Assembly (NCBI GenBank): GCA_036401395.1 | Contig: DASWUZ010000114.1 | Coordinates: 1 to 13,209, forward strand | Length of the DNA: 13,209 nucleotides | DNA from: DASWUZ01 sp036401395 | GTDB lineage: Bacteria > Acidobacteriota > Terriglobia > Terriglobales > Acidobacteriaceae | Direction of reading: 5' to 3' | Shown: piece after piece, positions 6,990-13,209 of the stretch | Numbering within the stretch: position 1 is the first letter of the stretch | How the letters are laid out: every line of letters begins with the position of its first letter | Translations under genes and position numbers: made by a program | The notes under the pieces: generated by a model | Databases searched by the model: none | Told to the model about the DNA's origin: nothing | Seen by the model: the letters and a program-made list of their open reading frames with translations, nothing else

Positions 6990-9010
6990 GTTGCATGCTC
7001 CAACGGTTCTGTTCTGTGGCCTCGGTGCTTGCGGCCCTCGTGTTTGTGGTTCTTCTCGCTTCGCCGATGACGACACATGCACAGCAGGATGGGCAGGACG
7101 CCATCCGCAGCGACGTAGAGGACCAGGGCCCCGGCACAGTAACTGAGACACGATCAGTCCTGACCCCTTCGGGAGCGGTGTCGCCCGCCCCGGATCGGGC
7201 TTCCTCCGGCGCCCAGCCCGCTATCTCGCAGACCGCAACATCGTCACCCGGACATAGACGCGAGGCCGAAAAGCAATATCTTAAGGGCGCAAAGGCCCTG
7301 GATGAGCAAGACGTTCGTACAGCGGTGAAGTATTTCAGCCGCGCCGTCGAGCTCGATCCTCACAATCAGCGATACGTTGTGGCAGCTGAGATCGCGCGGC
7401 AGCACCTCGTTAAACTGCTCGTGGAAGAAGCCGAGAAAGCCAGGATGTCCGGCGGTAGAGACGTCGAGCGCAGCAAACTTGCGCAGGCGCTCGCACTCGA
7501 CCCACTCAACGAAATCACAATCCAGCACTTGAACGAACTGGCTGTAGAGGCACTCGATCCAGTAGGGGACGCGCGTAACGAAAACGTCGGAGAACAGGTT
7601 GCACCTCCCATAGAGCTCGCTCCACAAAAAATCCTGAAGAGCTTTCATCTTCACGAGTCAGCCCAGGCTCTCCTCAAGCAAGTCGCTGCGGCTTACGGCA
7701 TCGATGCCGCCATCGACGAGTCAGTCGCGCAGCAGATCCGGCGGCTCGATGCGGACGATGTAGATTATGAGCACGCGACGCAGATGGCCGAGCTTGTTAC
7801 CGGCACATTCATCGTTCCTCTCGACCCCCATCGAGTCATCATCGCGGCCGACAACAAGACAAACCGCGACCGCCTCGAGCGGCTTGCGGAAGAGACCGTC
7901 TACATGCCCGGCCTCACACCGGCCGAAATCGTCGACATCGGTAATATCGCGAGGAACATCTTCGACACCCCTTATGCGACGGTGCTCCAGCAGCGCGGCT
8001 ATCTGACGGTGCGCGCGCCTGCGGGGCGCATCAACGCGCTGAATGGGGTGTTGTCAGAGCTGCTGGATGGCCAGAGCGAGATCGAGCTTGACGTTCGCGC
8101 CTTTGAAGTCTCAACTACCAAAACGAGAAACATCGGCCTTCAGCTTCCTCAGCAGACCACTTTCTTCAATGTGGATTCAGAAGTCAGCCAGCTGATCGCG
8201 AATAACCAAAGCCTAGTCAACCAGATCATTTCAAGCGGATTGGCCAACGCCGGTGACACCCTGGCGATCGCAGCAATTCTGATTGCCTCTGGCCAGGTCA
8301 GCGGATCGATACTAAGCCAGCCGTTCGTGCTCTTCGGCGGCGGCCTGACTCAGACAGGCATCGTCCCTGGCAGCGTCAGCGCAAACCTCGCACTGAATGC
8401 TTCCGATATCCAGTCTCTCGACGACGTGCGCCTCCGCGTGCTCAACAATCAGCCGGGAACTTTTCGCACCGGCGTCCGCTATCCGGTCATCACATCCACG
8501 GTCACCAACACAACTGGCAGCCTGGCAGGCATCAACACCGCAGGGCTGTCGTCGACGCTCGCAAACCTTGGCATCAACGCCGCGGCGCTGGGGAACCTCA
8601 CGCAGAACACCGTTCCCCAAATCCAATATGAAGACCTTGGACTCACCCTCACTGCCACGCCTCGTGTGCAGCTCGACAAGAAAGTGTCGCTGAAGCTCGA
8701 AGTTAAGATTGAGGCCCTGGGCGACGCGTCGCTTGACTCAATTCCTGTCCTGAACAGCCGCCAGTTCACCGCCGTGATTACCGTACCGGACGGCAACAGC
8801 GTGATGCTGGTGAGCAATCTCAATCGCGAAGAGTCGAAGGCAGTGAGCGGACTTCCTGGCTTAAGCGAACTCCCCGGCTTCGGCTCTGCCACCAATCGAT
8901 CTACGCGCTTCGATCAGTCGCGCCTGGTGATCACCGTCACGAGCCACGTCATTCGCCTGAGCCATACGAGTGCCGTGGGCAGGATGGTCATTCTTCCACT
9001 GCACGAATGA
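6986..9010 (+). CDS. Orphan secretin-like outer-membrane protein with TPR (type II/III secretin family)
   Basis: The 674-residue product should form or resemble an outer-membrane secretin channel. A signal peptide (hydrophobic 11-27, cleavage likely after THA near 32) is followed by a low-complexity Ser/Pro/Ala linker. A TPR unit (about 93-130, AVKYFSRAVELDPHN) and a second weaker helical repeat precede an STN-like N domain (from about 213) and an N1-like domain (about 305-365). The secretin domain begins at about 366 (IELDVRAFEVS) and ends in the family signature: VPQIQYEDLGLTL (from 543), IPVLNSRQFTAVITVPDGNSV, LPGLSELPGFG and LVITVTSHVIRL (from 647). GTG 6986 is preferred: GGGA lies six bases upstream and it overlaps the HAD stop by four bases; ATG 6995 is the alternative. 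The frame is open back to 6893 but that would add residues before the signal peptide. No other secretion or pilus gene is nearby, so the exported substrate is unknown. Confidence 0.88.
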   Translation: MSCMLQRFCSVASVLAALVFVVLLASPMTTHAQQDGQDAIRSDVEDQGPGTVTETRSVLTPSGAVSPAPDRASSGAQPAISQTATSSPGHRREAEKQYLKGAKALDEQDVRTAVKYFSRAVELDPHNQRYVVAAEIARQHLVKLLVEEAEKARMSGGRDVERSKLAQALALDPLNEITIQHLNELAVEALDPVGDARNENVGEQVAPPIELAPQKILKSFHLHESAQALLKQVAAAYGIDAAIDESVAQQIRRLDADDVDYEHATQMAELVTGTFIVPLDPHRVIIAADNKTNRDRLERLAEETVYMPGLTPAEIVDIGNIARNIFDTPYATVLQQRGYLTVRAPAGRINALNGVLSELLDGQSEIELDVRAFEVSTTKTRNIGLQLPQQTTFFNVDSEVSQLIANNQSLVNQIISSGLANAGDTLAIAAILIASGQVSGSILSQPFVLFGGGLTQTGIVPGSVSANLALNASDIQSLDDVRLRVLNNQPGTFRTGVRYPVITSTVTNTTGSLAGINTAGLSSTLANLGINAAALGNLTQNTVPQIQYEDLGLTLTATPRVQLDKKVSLKLEVKIEALGDASLDSIPVLNSRQFTAVITVPDGNSVMLVSNLNREESKAVSGLPGLSELPGFGSATNRSTRFDQSRLVITVTSHVIRLSHTSAVGRMVILPLHE

Positions 9011-9050
9011 GACCCAGGCCGCCTCACTCCGCGCAAGGATTTGATCTGAC

Positions 9051-10091
9051 TCAGTGCGAGCCAGGCGCGGCTCCATCCAGAGTCATCTGAAACGCAATGA
9101 CCGTCTTTAGCTGGTCATAAGGCCCACCCAGCGGGAGTGCGCGGCCATTGACGTAGAGCGTAGGCGTACTGTTCACTCCGAGATCGGCGCTCAGCTTTAA
9201 CGACGCATCCACAGCTGCCTTCGTTGCTGGCATAGTCGAGCATGCTGTCACTTTATCGGCATCGACTCCCACCTTCGTTGCTGCATCTTTGAGAGTTTTG
9301 TCCGACGCCTCAGGAGTAAGAGCCGCCTGGTTCGCAAAAACCTCGTTGGCGAACTTGAAAAACGCCTCGTCCCCGCCCAGCTTTGCTACGCAGACGCTGT
9401 AGGATGCCGCCTTGTAAGCCTCGGTGTGCACCTGCACGAGAGGCAGGTTTTCATAGACGAAATGGGCAGTCGGGAAATCCGCGAGCAGCTTGTCAATCGT
9501 CGCCTGTGCATCCTTGCAGTGGGGGCACTGAAAGTCCGAGAACTCCACAAAAAGGAGGTCCTTTGAAGCCGCTCCGCGCGATGGCCCGGTAGCCCGCTCC
9601 AACAACGTCTTGCGGGCCATCTCAAACGGGTTGGCGCCGAAGGGAAGCACCTCGTCGGCGATCAGATGCTTGCCGTCAGGCAGAACAAAGAACTGCAGGC
9701 TTCCGCCCGGCTGCCCAGTCCCCTTCTCGCCAACGGCAACGATGACCTTTGTCACTCCGGCTACCGGAGTCTTGAGAATGGCCTCAACCTGCCAGGCACG
9801 ATTAGGATCAAACCCCCACGACGCCTTGAGGAATTGATTGATGGTGTCGACGGTGGGCGACTCGGCCGTAAAATTGGCCGGGTTCGGTTTGGGGAACGTC
9901 AGCGGCGCGGGCGGTGTTGCCGGAGTGGGGGCCGTGGGAAGAGCCTGCCGTGCGGCTGCAGGCGGTGCGGCTGCGGGCGGTGTCGCCGGCGTTGCCGCCT
10001 GACCGAAGAACTGTGAGGGACTGACAACTGCGAAGCAAACCAACAGGGTCAAGGCGCCGATGGCAGCGCGGACCGAAGTGCGAAGTTGCAT
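9051..10091 (-). CDS. Exported DsbA/DsbG-like thioredoxin-fold thiol oxidoreductase
   Basis: The 346-residue product has an N-terminal signal sequence (hydrophobic about 10-24, cleavage probably near FGQA at 29-32), a Pro/Ala-rich linker (about 32-66), an extra domain at about 70-165 with LPDGKHLIADEVLPFG, and a C-terminal thioredoxin-fold domain. That domain carries the redox motif CPHC (189-192), preceded by FSDFQ, and a cis-proline loop NSTPT (Pro310). Two further cysteines (234 and 284) could form a structural disulfide. The layout matches periplasmic DsbA/DsbG-type proteins that make or isomerise disulfides; the DsbG/DsbC comparison for the middle domain is only a resemblance. The ATG at 10091 has AAAGGA about six bases upstream on the minus strand. 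The gene converges with the secretin gene, 40 bases apart, and no clear terminator is visible between them. Confidence 0.85.
   Translation of the reverse strand: MQLRTSVRAAIGALTLLVCFAVVSPSQFFGQAATPATPPAAAPPAAARQALPTAPTPATPPAPLTFPKPNPANFTAESPTVDTINQFLKASWGFDPNRAWQVEAILKTPVAGVTKVIVAVGEKGTGQPGGSLQFFVLPDGKHLIADEVLPFGANPFEMARKTLLERATGPSRGAASKDLLFVEFSDFQCPHCKDAQATIDKLLADFPTAHFVYENLPLVQVHTEAYKAASYSVCVAKLGGDEAFFKFANEVFANQAALTPEASDKTLKDAATKVGVDADKVTACSTMPATKAAVDASLKLSADLGVNSTPTLYVNGRALPLGGPYDQLKTVIAFQMTLDGAAPGSH
9950..9979. repeat. 15-bp tandem repeat (two copies) coding the Pro/Ala linker
   Basis: Two adjacent 15-bp units starting GTGCGGCTGC differ at one base (A at 9960, G at 9975). On the minus strand they encode repeated Pro-Pro-Ala-Ala-Ala in the linker of the DsbA-like protein. 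Such in-frame repeats can change the linker length by slippage. Confidence 0.6.
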
Positions 10092-10215
10092 GAAACATCC
10101 TTTCAGGAAACCACTTGAAAACTGGCTATGCGAAACTCAGCAGATTTAGTCTATCTTGGCTGCTACTTCTGCGCCTCAGACTTGGTCCCGGCGTAGCGCT
10201 CGACGCAGTTTCCCT

Positions 10216-10247
10216 GAGGTCTTGCGCGCCTGCGCTCCCTAGACCTC
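10216..10247 (-). terminator. Hairpin overlapping the nadE stop codon
   Basis: GAGGTCT (10216-10222) and AGACCTC (10241-10247) form a perfect 7-bp stem, with an inner GCGC/GCGC pair (10224-10227 and 10232-10235). The distal arm covers the last two sense codons and first stop base of nadE. No T run follows in the minus direction, so a classical intrinsic terminator is not supported; it may stabilise the 3' end or mark the boundary before the DsbA-like gene. The remaining 10092-10215 region should hold the promoter of the DsbA-like gene, but I see no convincing boxes. Confidence 0.3.
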
Positions 10248-11885
10248 GGCTTTGACAGCGATAGGAAAGCGACGGCCCATGCCGAATGCCTTCGGCGTCA
10301 CCTTGAGCACAATCGCCGCCTGCTGCCGTTTGTACTCACTTCGCTCGATGAGTTTGACCACCGAGCGCACTAATTCAAGATCGAAGTGGTGATGCGCCGC
10401 GATGGCCTCAGGCGTCTCGTAACGCTCCACGTAAGCCTCGACAATCGGATCGAGCACTTCATAAGGAGGCAGCGAGTCGGTATCCATCTGCCCTGGCCGC
10501 AGCTCCGCAGACGGTGGCTTTTCGAGGATCGAATCGGGAATAATTTTACGGTCCCGATTGCGGTAGCGCGCGAGGCTATAGACCCGCGTCTTGATCACAT
10601 CGCCGATCACGGCCAGCGCGCCCACCATATCTCCGTATAGAGTGCAGTAGCCCACCGACATCTCAGATTTATTTCCAGTCGTCAGCACCAGCGACCCAAA
10701 TTTATTAGAGAGCGCCATCAGCAGGTTGCCGCGAATGCGCGACTGGATATTCTCTTCGGTGAGGTCCGAGGCACGATCGGCGAAGAGGGGCGCGAGCGCG
10801 GTGTTGTAGCCATCAAACAGCCTGCTTATCGCGATCGTCTCCATACGAATGCCGAGTGCCGCCGCCAGCTTTGCACTGTCGTCGACCGAGCCCGTCGAAG
10901 AGTATGCACTGGGCATGGTCACGCCAAGTACGTTCTCCGCCCCTAGCGCATCGACAGCAATCGCAGCCACCAGCGCAGAATCTATGCCGCCGCTCAAACC
11001 GATGACGGCGCGAGAAAATCCACACTTGCGCACGTAATCGCGCGTGCCGAGCACTAAAGCTCTATAGATGGCGGCGTCCTCGTCGCCCTCCTCTGACGAG
11101 TCGTGCATGTCTCCAGTCATGGCGGTCGTGTCGACGAATATCAAGTCTTCCTCAAATGACTTGGCCATGGCGATGACCTTGCCGTCGGGGCCGATAGCCA
11201 TGCTTGATCCATCGAAGACAAGGCTGTCGTTGCCCCCAACCTGGTTCACCATCAAGACAGGCGCGCGATGACGGCGAGCGATCGCCGAGAGCATCTCCAT
11301 CCGCAGTTTCCGCTTGTCGCGCCAGTAGGGCGAGGCGCTGATGTTCAGGATCAGCGTACCGTCATTTCGCATGAGCTGCTCGACCGGATCGGAGGCGTAA
11401 CGGCGCGTCTCCCAGAAGCTTTTATCGTTCCACGCATCTTCGCAAATGGTGATGGCAAGCTGCTCCCAACCCAGCTTATAGACCCTCTGCGACTGCGCTG
11501 CGGCAAAGTAGCGCTGCTCATCGAACACGTCGTAGAACGGCAGCAGCATCTTCGACTGCAGAAACTTGACCCGGCCGCCGCTCACCAGTGCCGCTGAATT
11601 GAACGCGTGCCTGCCGGTGCTGGCCGGAGCCGGTGTAACCGTGCCGCAGAGAATCGCGATCGGTGTGGCGGCGGCGGCAATCTCTTCCACGGCCTGCCCG
11701 GCCCGCGCCAGGAACGAAGATTTTTCAAGCAGATCGGCCGGCGGGTATCCGCAAACAGCCAGCTCGGGAAACATGACAAGCTCAGCGCCGCCAGCCGCTG
11801 CACGCCCTGCGTAATCGAGTATCAGGCGGGTGTTGCCACTAAAATCTCCAACCGTAGGATTGATCTGCGCGAGAGCGATCTTCAC
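10239..11885 (-). CDS. nadE: Glutamine-dependent NAD+ synthetase
   Basis: The enzyme converts nicotinic acid adenine dinucleotide to NAD+ with ATP, using ammonia released from glutamine, in the cytoplasm. The 548-residue product has two domains. Residues 1-255 are a nitrilase-fold glutaminase with the Glu-Lys-Cys triad visible as Glu41 (FPELAVCGYP), Lys112 (SKMLLPFYDVFDE) and Cys148 (TICEDAW). Residues about 275-540 are the synthetase, with the ATP-pyrophosphatase loop LSGGIDSAL (297-305) and the conserved TTGNKSEMSVGY and GDMVGAL segments. Length is normal for the bacterial two-domain form. The start is GTG at 11885, fixed by the family N-terminus MKIALAQINPTVGD; no ribosome site precedes it, and a TACACT box lies six bases upstream, suggesting a leaderless message. 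The gene is divergent from the LLM oxidoreductase gene. Confidence 0.96.
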   Translation of the reverse strand: MKIALAQINPTVGDFSGNTRLILDYAGRAAAGGAELVMFPELAVCGYPPADLLEKSSFLARAGQAVEEIAAAATPIAILCGTVTPAPASTGRHAFNSAALVSGGRVKFLQSKMLLPFYDVFDEQRYFAAAQSQRVYKLGWEQLAITICEDAWNDKSFWETRRYASDPVEQLMRNDGTLILNISASPYWRDKRKLRMEMLSAIARRHRAPVLMVNQVGGNDSLVFDGSSMAIGPDGKVIAMAKSFEEDLIFVDTTAMTGDMHDSSEEGDEDAAIYRALVLGTRDYVRKCGFSRAVIGLSGGIDSALVAAIAVDALGAENVLGVTMPSAYSSTGSVDDSAKLAAALGIRMETIAISRLFDGYNTALAPLFADRASDLTEENIQSRIRGNLLMALSNKFGSLVLTTGNKSEMSVGYCTLYGDMVGALAVIGDVIKTRVYSLARYRNRDRKIIPDSILEKPPSAELRPGQMDTDSLPPYEVLDPIVEAYVERYETPEAIAAHHHFDLELVRSVVKLIERSEYKRQQAAIVLKVTPKAFGMGRRFPIAVKAEV

Positions 11886-11891
11886 ATCGGT

Positions 11892-11897
11892 AGTGTA
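11892..11897 (-). promoter_or_regulatory. Candidate -10 box for leaderless nadE
   Basis: Read on the minus strand, TACACT matches 4 of 6 consensus bases and ends six bases before the GTG at 11885, so transcription would begin on the start codon. TTGTCA (11920-11925, minus strand) looks like a -35 box but is 22 bases away, longer than usual. The absence of a ribosome site upstream of GTG favours a leaderless start. Confidence 0.35.
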
Positions 11898-11913
11898 TCA
11901 ACCACAAACTCCG

Positions 11914-11927
11914 ACTTTGTGACAAGG
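11914..11927. promoter_or_regulatory. Small palindrome in the nadE/LLM divergent region
   Basis: The core TTGT-G-ACAA (11917-11925) is a perfect 4-bp dyad around one base, and the flanks extend it with one mismatch (CTTTGT and ACAAGG). It lies in the 109-base divergent region and overlaps the candidate -35 of nadE, so it could be an operator. It is short enough to be chance. Confidence 0.2.
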
Positions 11928-11994
11928 AGCCCTGCTCTGAACCCATTTCCGTGCCCCGGCATCAACTAGGAGGCAGCATCGGAAGGGCCTCAAC

Positions 11995-13068
11995 ATGCAA
12001 ATCGGAATCGACAGTTTTGCGGCATCCGTAGCCGGTCCCGGCACGGGCGTGCCCCTTACGCCGGTCGAGCGAATGCACCATCTGCTCGAAGAGATCGAGC
12101 TGGCGGACCGGGTCGGCCTGGACGTCTTCGGCCTCGGGGAGCATCACCGCGAAGATTTCCTGGACTCTGCGCCCGCAGTAATCCTGGCCGCTGCCGCCGC
12201 ACGCACAAAACACATCCGCCTTACCAGCGCCGTGACCGTCCTTAGCGCCGCCGATCCTGTCCGCGTCTTTCAGCAGTTCGCGACCCTCGACCTGCTCTCC
12301 AACGGCCGCGCTGAGATCGTCGCCGGGCGCGGTTCCTTCATCGAATCCTTCCCCCTCTTTGGCCTGAACCTCAATGACTACGACTCGCTCTTCGCCGAAA
12401 AACTCGATCTGCTGCTGAAGCTGCGCGAGAACACCTACGTCAACTGGTCTGGCAAGCACCGTGCGGCCCTGACCGGCCAGGGCGTCTTTCCCCGCCCCCT
12501 GCAAAACCCTTTGCCCGTCTGGCTCGGAGTCGGTGGAACACCGGCGTCCTTCGCGCGTGCCGGCGCACTCGGTCTTCCCTTGATGATTGCAATCATAGGT
12601 GGCGAGCCCCATCGCTTCCGTCCGCTGGTTGATCTCTATCGAGAGACGGGACTGCGCGCCGGCTACCCCGAATCCCAGCTAAAGGTCGGCATTCACGCGC
12701 TGGGCTACGTGGCCGATACCGACGCCGAGGCCTCCGATGAATTCTTCCCCGGCTATGGCGCCGCCTTCACTAAAATTGGCCGGGAACGCGGCTGGCCCCC
12801 GGTTACTCGCGCCCAATTCGAAGCGGTCCGTCGTCCATCTGGCGCCCTCATCGTCAGCGACCCCGAGGCCGCCGTGGCCAAGATCCTTCACTACCATGAA
12901 TCGTTGGGAGGCATCTCCCGCCTGAGTTTTCAGATGAGCGTCGCGGCATTGCCGCACGATAAGTTGATGCACGCCATCGAACTGCTCGGCCGCGAAGTTG
13001 CTCCTGCAATACGCAAGCTTCTACCGGAGAATGTTGAGACGGCGAGCACGTTACAGGTCAGCGCCTGA
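11995..13068 (+). CDS. LLM class flavin-dependent oxidoreductase (luciferase-like monooxygenase family)
   Basis: The 357-residue product is a bacterial-luciferase-like (beta/alpha)8-barrel flavoprotein that would use reduced FMN or F420 in the cytoplasm; the substrate is unknown. Family features are the N-terminal strand MQIGIDSF, GLGEHHREDF (46-55), the segment TKHIRLTSAVTVLSAADPVRV (71-91), LLSNGRAEIVAGRGS (100-114), FPRPLQNPLPVWLGVGG and a closing helical region. GLGEHH and FATLDLLSNGRAEIVAGRG resemble the LLM subgroup typified by structure 2I7G (recalled, not checked). The ATG at 11995 has GGAAGG (11981-11986) eight bases upstream; a stronger AGGAGG at 11968-11973 is too distant and has no start codon at normal spacing. 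The gene stands alone: divergent from nadE and convergent with the gene at the window edge. Confidence 0.92.
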   Translation: MQIGIDSFAASVAGPGTGVPLTPVERMHHLLEEIELADRVGLDVFGLGEHHREDFLDSAPAVILAAAAARTKHIRLTSAVTVLSAADPVRVFQQFATLDLLSNGRAEIVAGRGSFIESFPLFGLNLNDYDSLFAEKLDLLLKLRENTYVNWSGKHRAALTGQGVFPRPLQNPLPVWLGVGGTPASFARAGALGLPLMIAIIGGEPHRFRPLVDLYRETGLRAGYPESQLKVGIHALGYVADTDAEASDEFFPGYGAAFTKIGRERGWPPVTRAQFEAVRRPSGALIVSDPEAAVAKILHYHESLGGISRLSFQMSVAALPHDKLMHAIELLGREVAPAIRKLLPENVETASTLQVSA

Positions 13069-13095
13069 ACTGACGACTTAAAGCGGTGGGCGGCC

Positions 13096-13140
13096 AGGCC
13101 GTACGCTACACACACGGCCTTTCGTCTCGGAAATACCGAG
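13096..13140. terminator. Tandem hairpins between convergent genes, probable bidirectional terminator
   Basis: AGGCCGT (13096-13102) and ACGGCCT (13114-13120) form a perfect 7-bp GC-rich stem with an 11-base loop. CTCGG (13126-13130) and CCGAG (13136-13140) form a second stem with a 5-base loop. They sit between the LLM stop (13068) and the stop of the converging gene (13144), where a shared terminator is expected. There is no long T run on either side. Confidence 0.5.
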
Positions 13141-13143
13141 CGC

Positions 13144-13209
13144 CTAGTTCGGGCTGTCACCGTAGATAATGCCGCGTCCGCTCGTGCCCAGGTAGAGGCG
13201 CGCGAAGAT
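13144..13209 (-). CDS. C-terminal fragment of a GH74/BNR-type beta-propeller protein (partial)
   Basis: On the minus strand the frame is open from the window edge to TAG at 13144-13146, giving 21 residues that include LYLGTSGRGIIYGD. This closely resembles the ending (VYLGTNGRGIIYGD type) of GH74 xyloglucanases and related BNR/sortilin-like beta-propeller proteins, which are usually secreted and act on polysaccharide. Only the last blade strand is visible, so neither catalytic residues nor exact family can be checked; the match is by memory of the family ending. It converges with the LLM oxidoreductase gene across the tandem hairpins. Confidence 0.55.
   Translation of the reverse strand: MFARLYLGTSGRGIIYGDSPN

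Noticed and set aside
9010..9050. Terminator between the convergent secretin and DsbA-like genes
   Set aside because: Only imperfect pairing (CTCACT with a bulged AGTGCGAG, and a short CTGACTCAG near-palindrome) is visible; no stable stem or T run.
1..13209. CRISPR array, insertion sequence, tRNA, rRNA, phage or toxin-antitoxin genes
   Set aside because: No regularly spaced repeats, transposase or integrase motifs, tRNA-like cloverleaf or paired small toxin genes were seen on either strand by eye.

Overview
The window reads as a stretch of ordinary bacterial chromosome, moderately GC-rich by eye, densely packed and with no mobile elements, CRISPR arrays, tRNA or rRNA genes that I can see. 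Gene content and style suggest a soil-type acidobacterium of the class Terriglobia. The hints are an unusually long SMC, a stand-alone TPR-secretin, a CvpA gene followed by a tiny Fis-type regulator, and the edge of a GH74-like beta-propeller gene. This placement is inference from gene flavour, not a database match.

Layout. Positions 2-3928 (+) hold a 5'-truncated smc gene (chromosome condensation ATPase). After a 277-base gap with a plausible sigma70-type promoter come purC (4206-5132, TTG start), cvpA (5161-5784) and an 11-nt-overlapping Fis-type HTH gene (5774-6055). A candidate leaderless 26-codon ORF (6106-6186), a HAD phosphatase (6183-6989) and an orphan secretin-like outer-membrane protein with a TPR (6986-9010) follow, joined by two successive 4-nt GTGA start/stop overlaps. 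The secretin gene converges on a minus-strand, exported DsbA/DsbG-like thioredoxin-fold protein (9051-10091). Upstream of that, also on the minus strand, is glutamine-dependent NAD+ synthetase (10239-11885). A 109-base divergent region separates it from a plus-strand LLM flavin-dependent oxidoreductase (11995-13068). That gene ends at two tandem hairpins shared with a converging minus-strand gene whose last 21 codons are at the window edge (13144-13209). They look like the C-terminus of a GH74/BNR-type beta-propeller.

How the genes relate. smc, purC and nadE are housekeeping functions (chromosome folding, purine synthesis, NAD synthesis). The secretin and the DsbA-like protein both act in or beyond the periplasm; the thiol oxidoreductase could serve envelope proteins generally, but nothing here ties the two together. 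I found no convincing new multi-gene system. The points most worth a second look are the roughly 85-residue acidic insertion in the SMC head, the orphan TPR-secretin coupled to a HAD phosphatase, and two starts (nadE and the 26-codon ORF) that sit exactly where a -10 box would begin transcription, suggesting leaderless messages.
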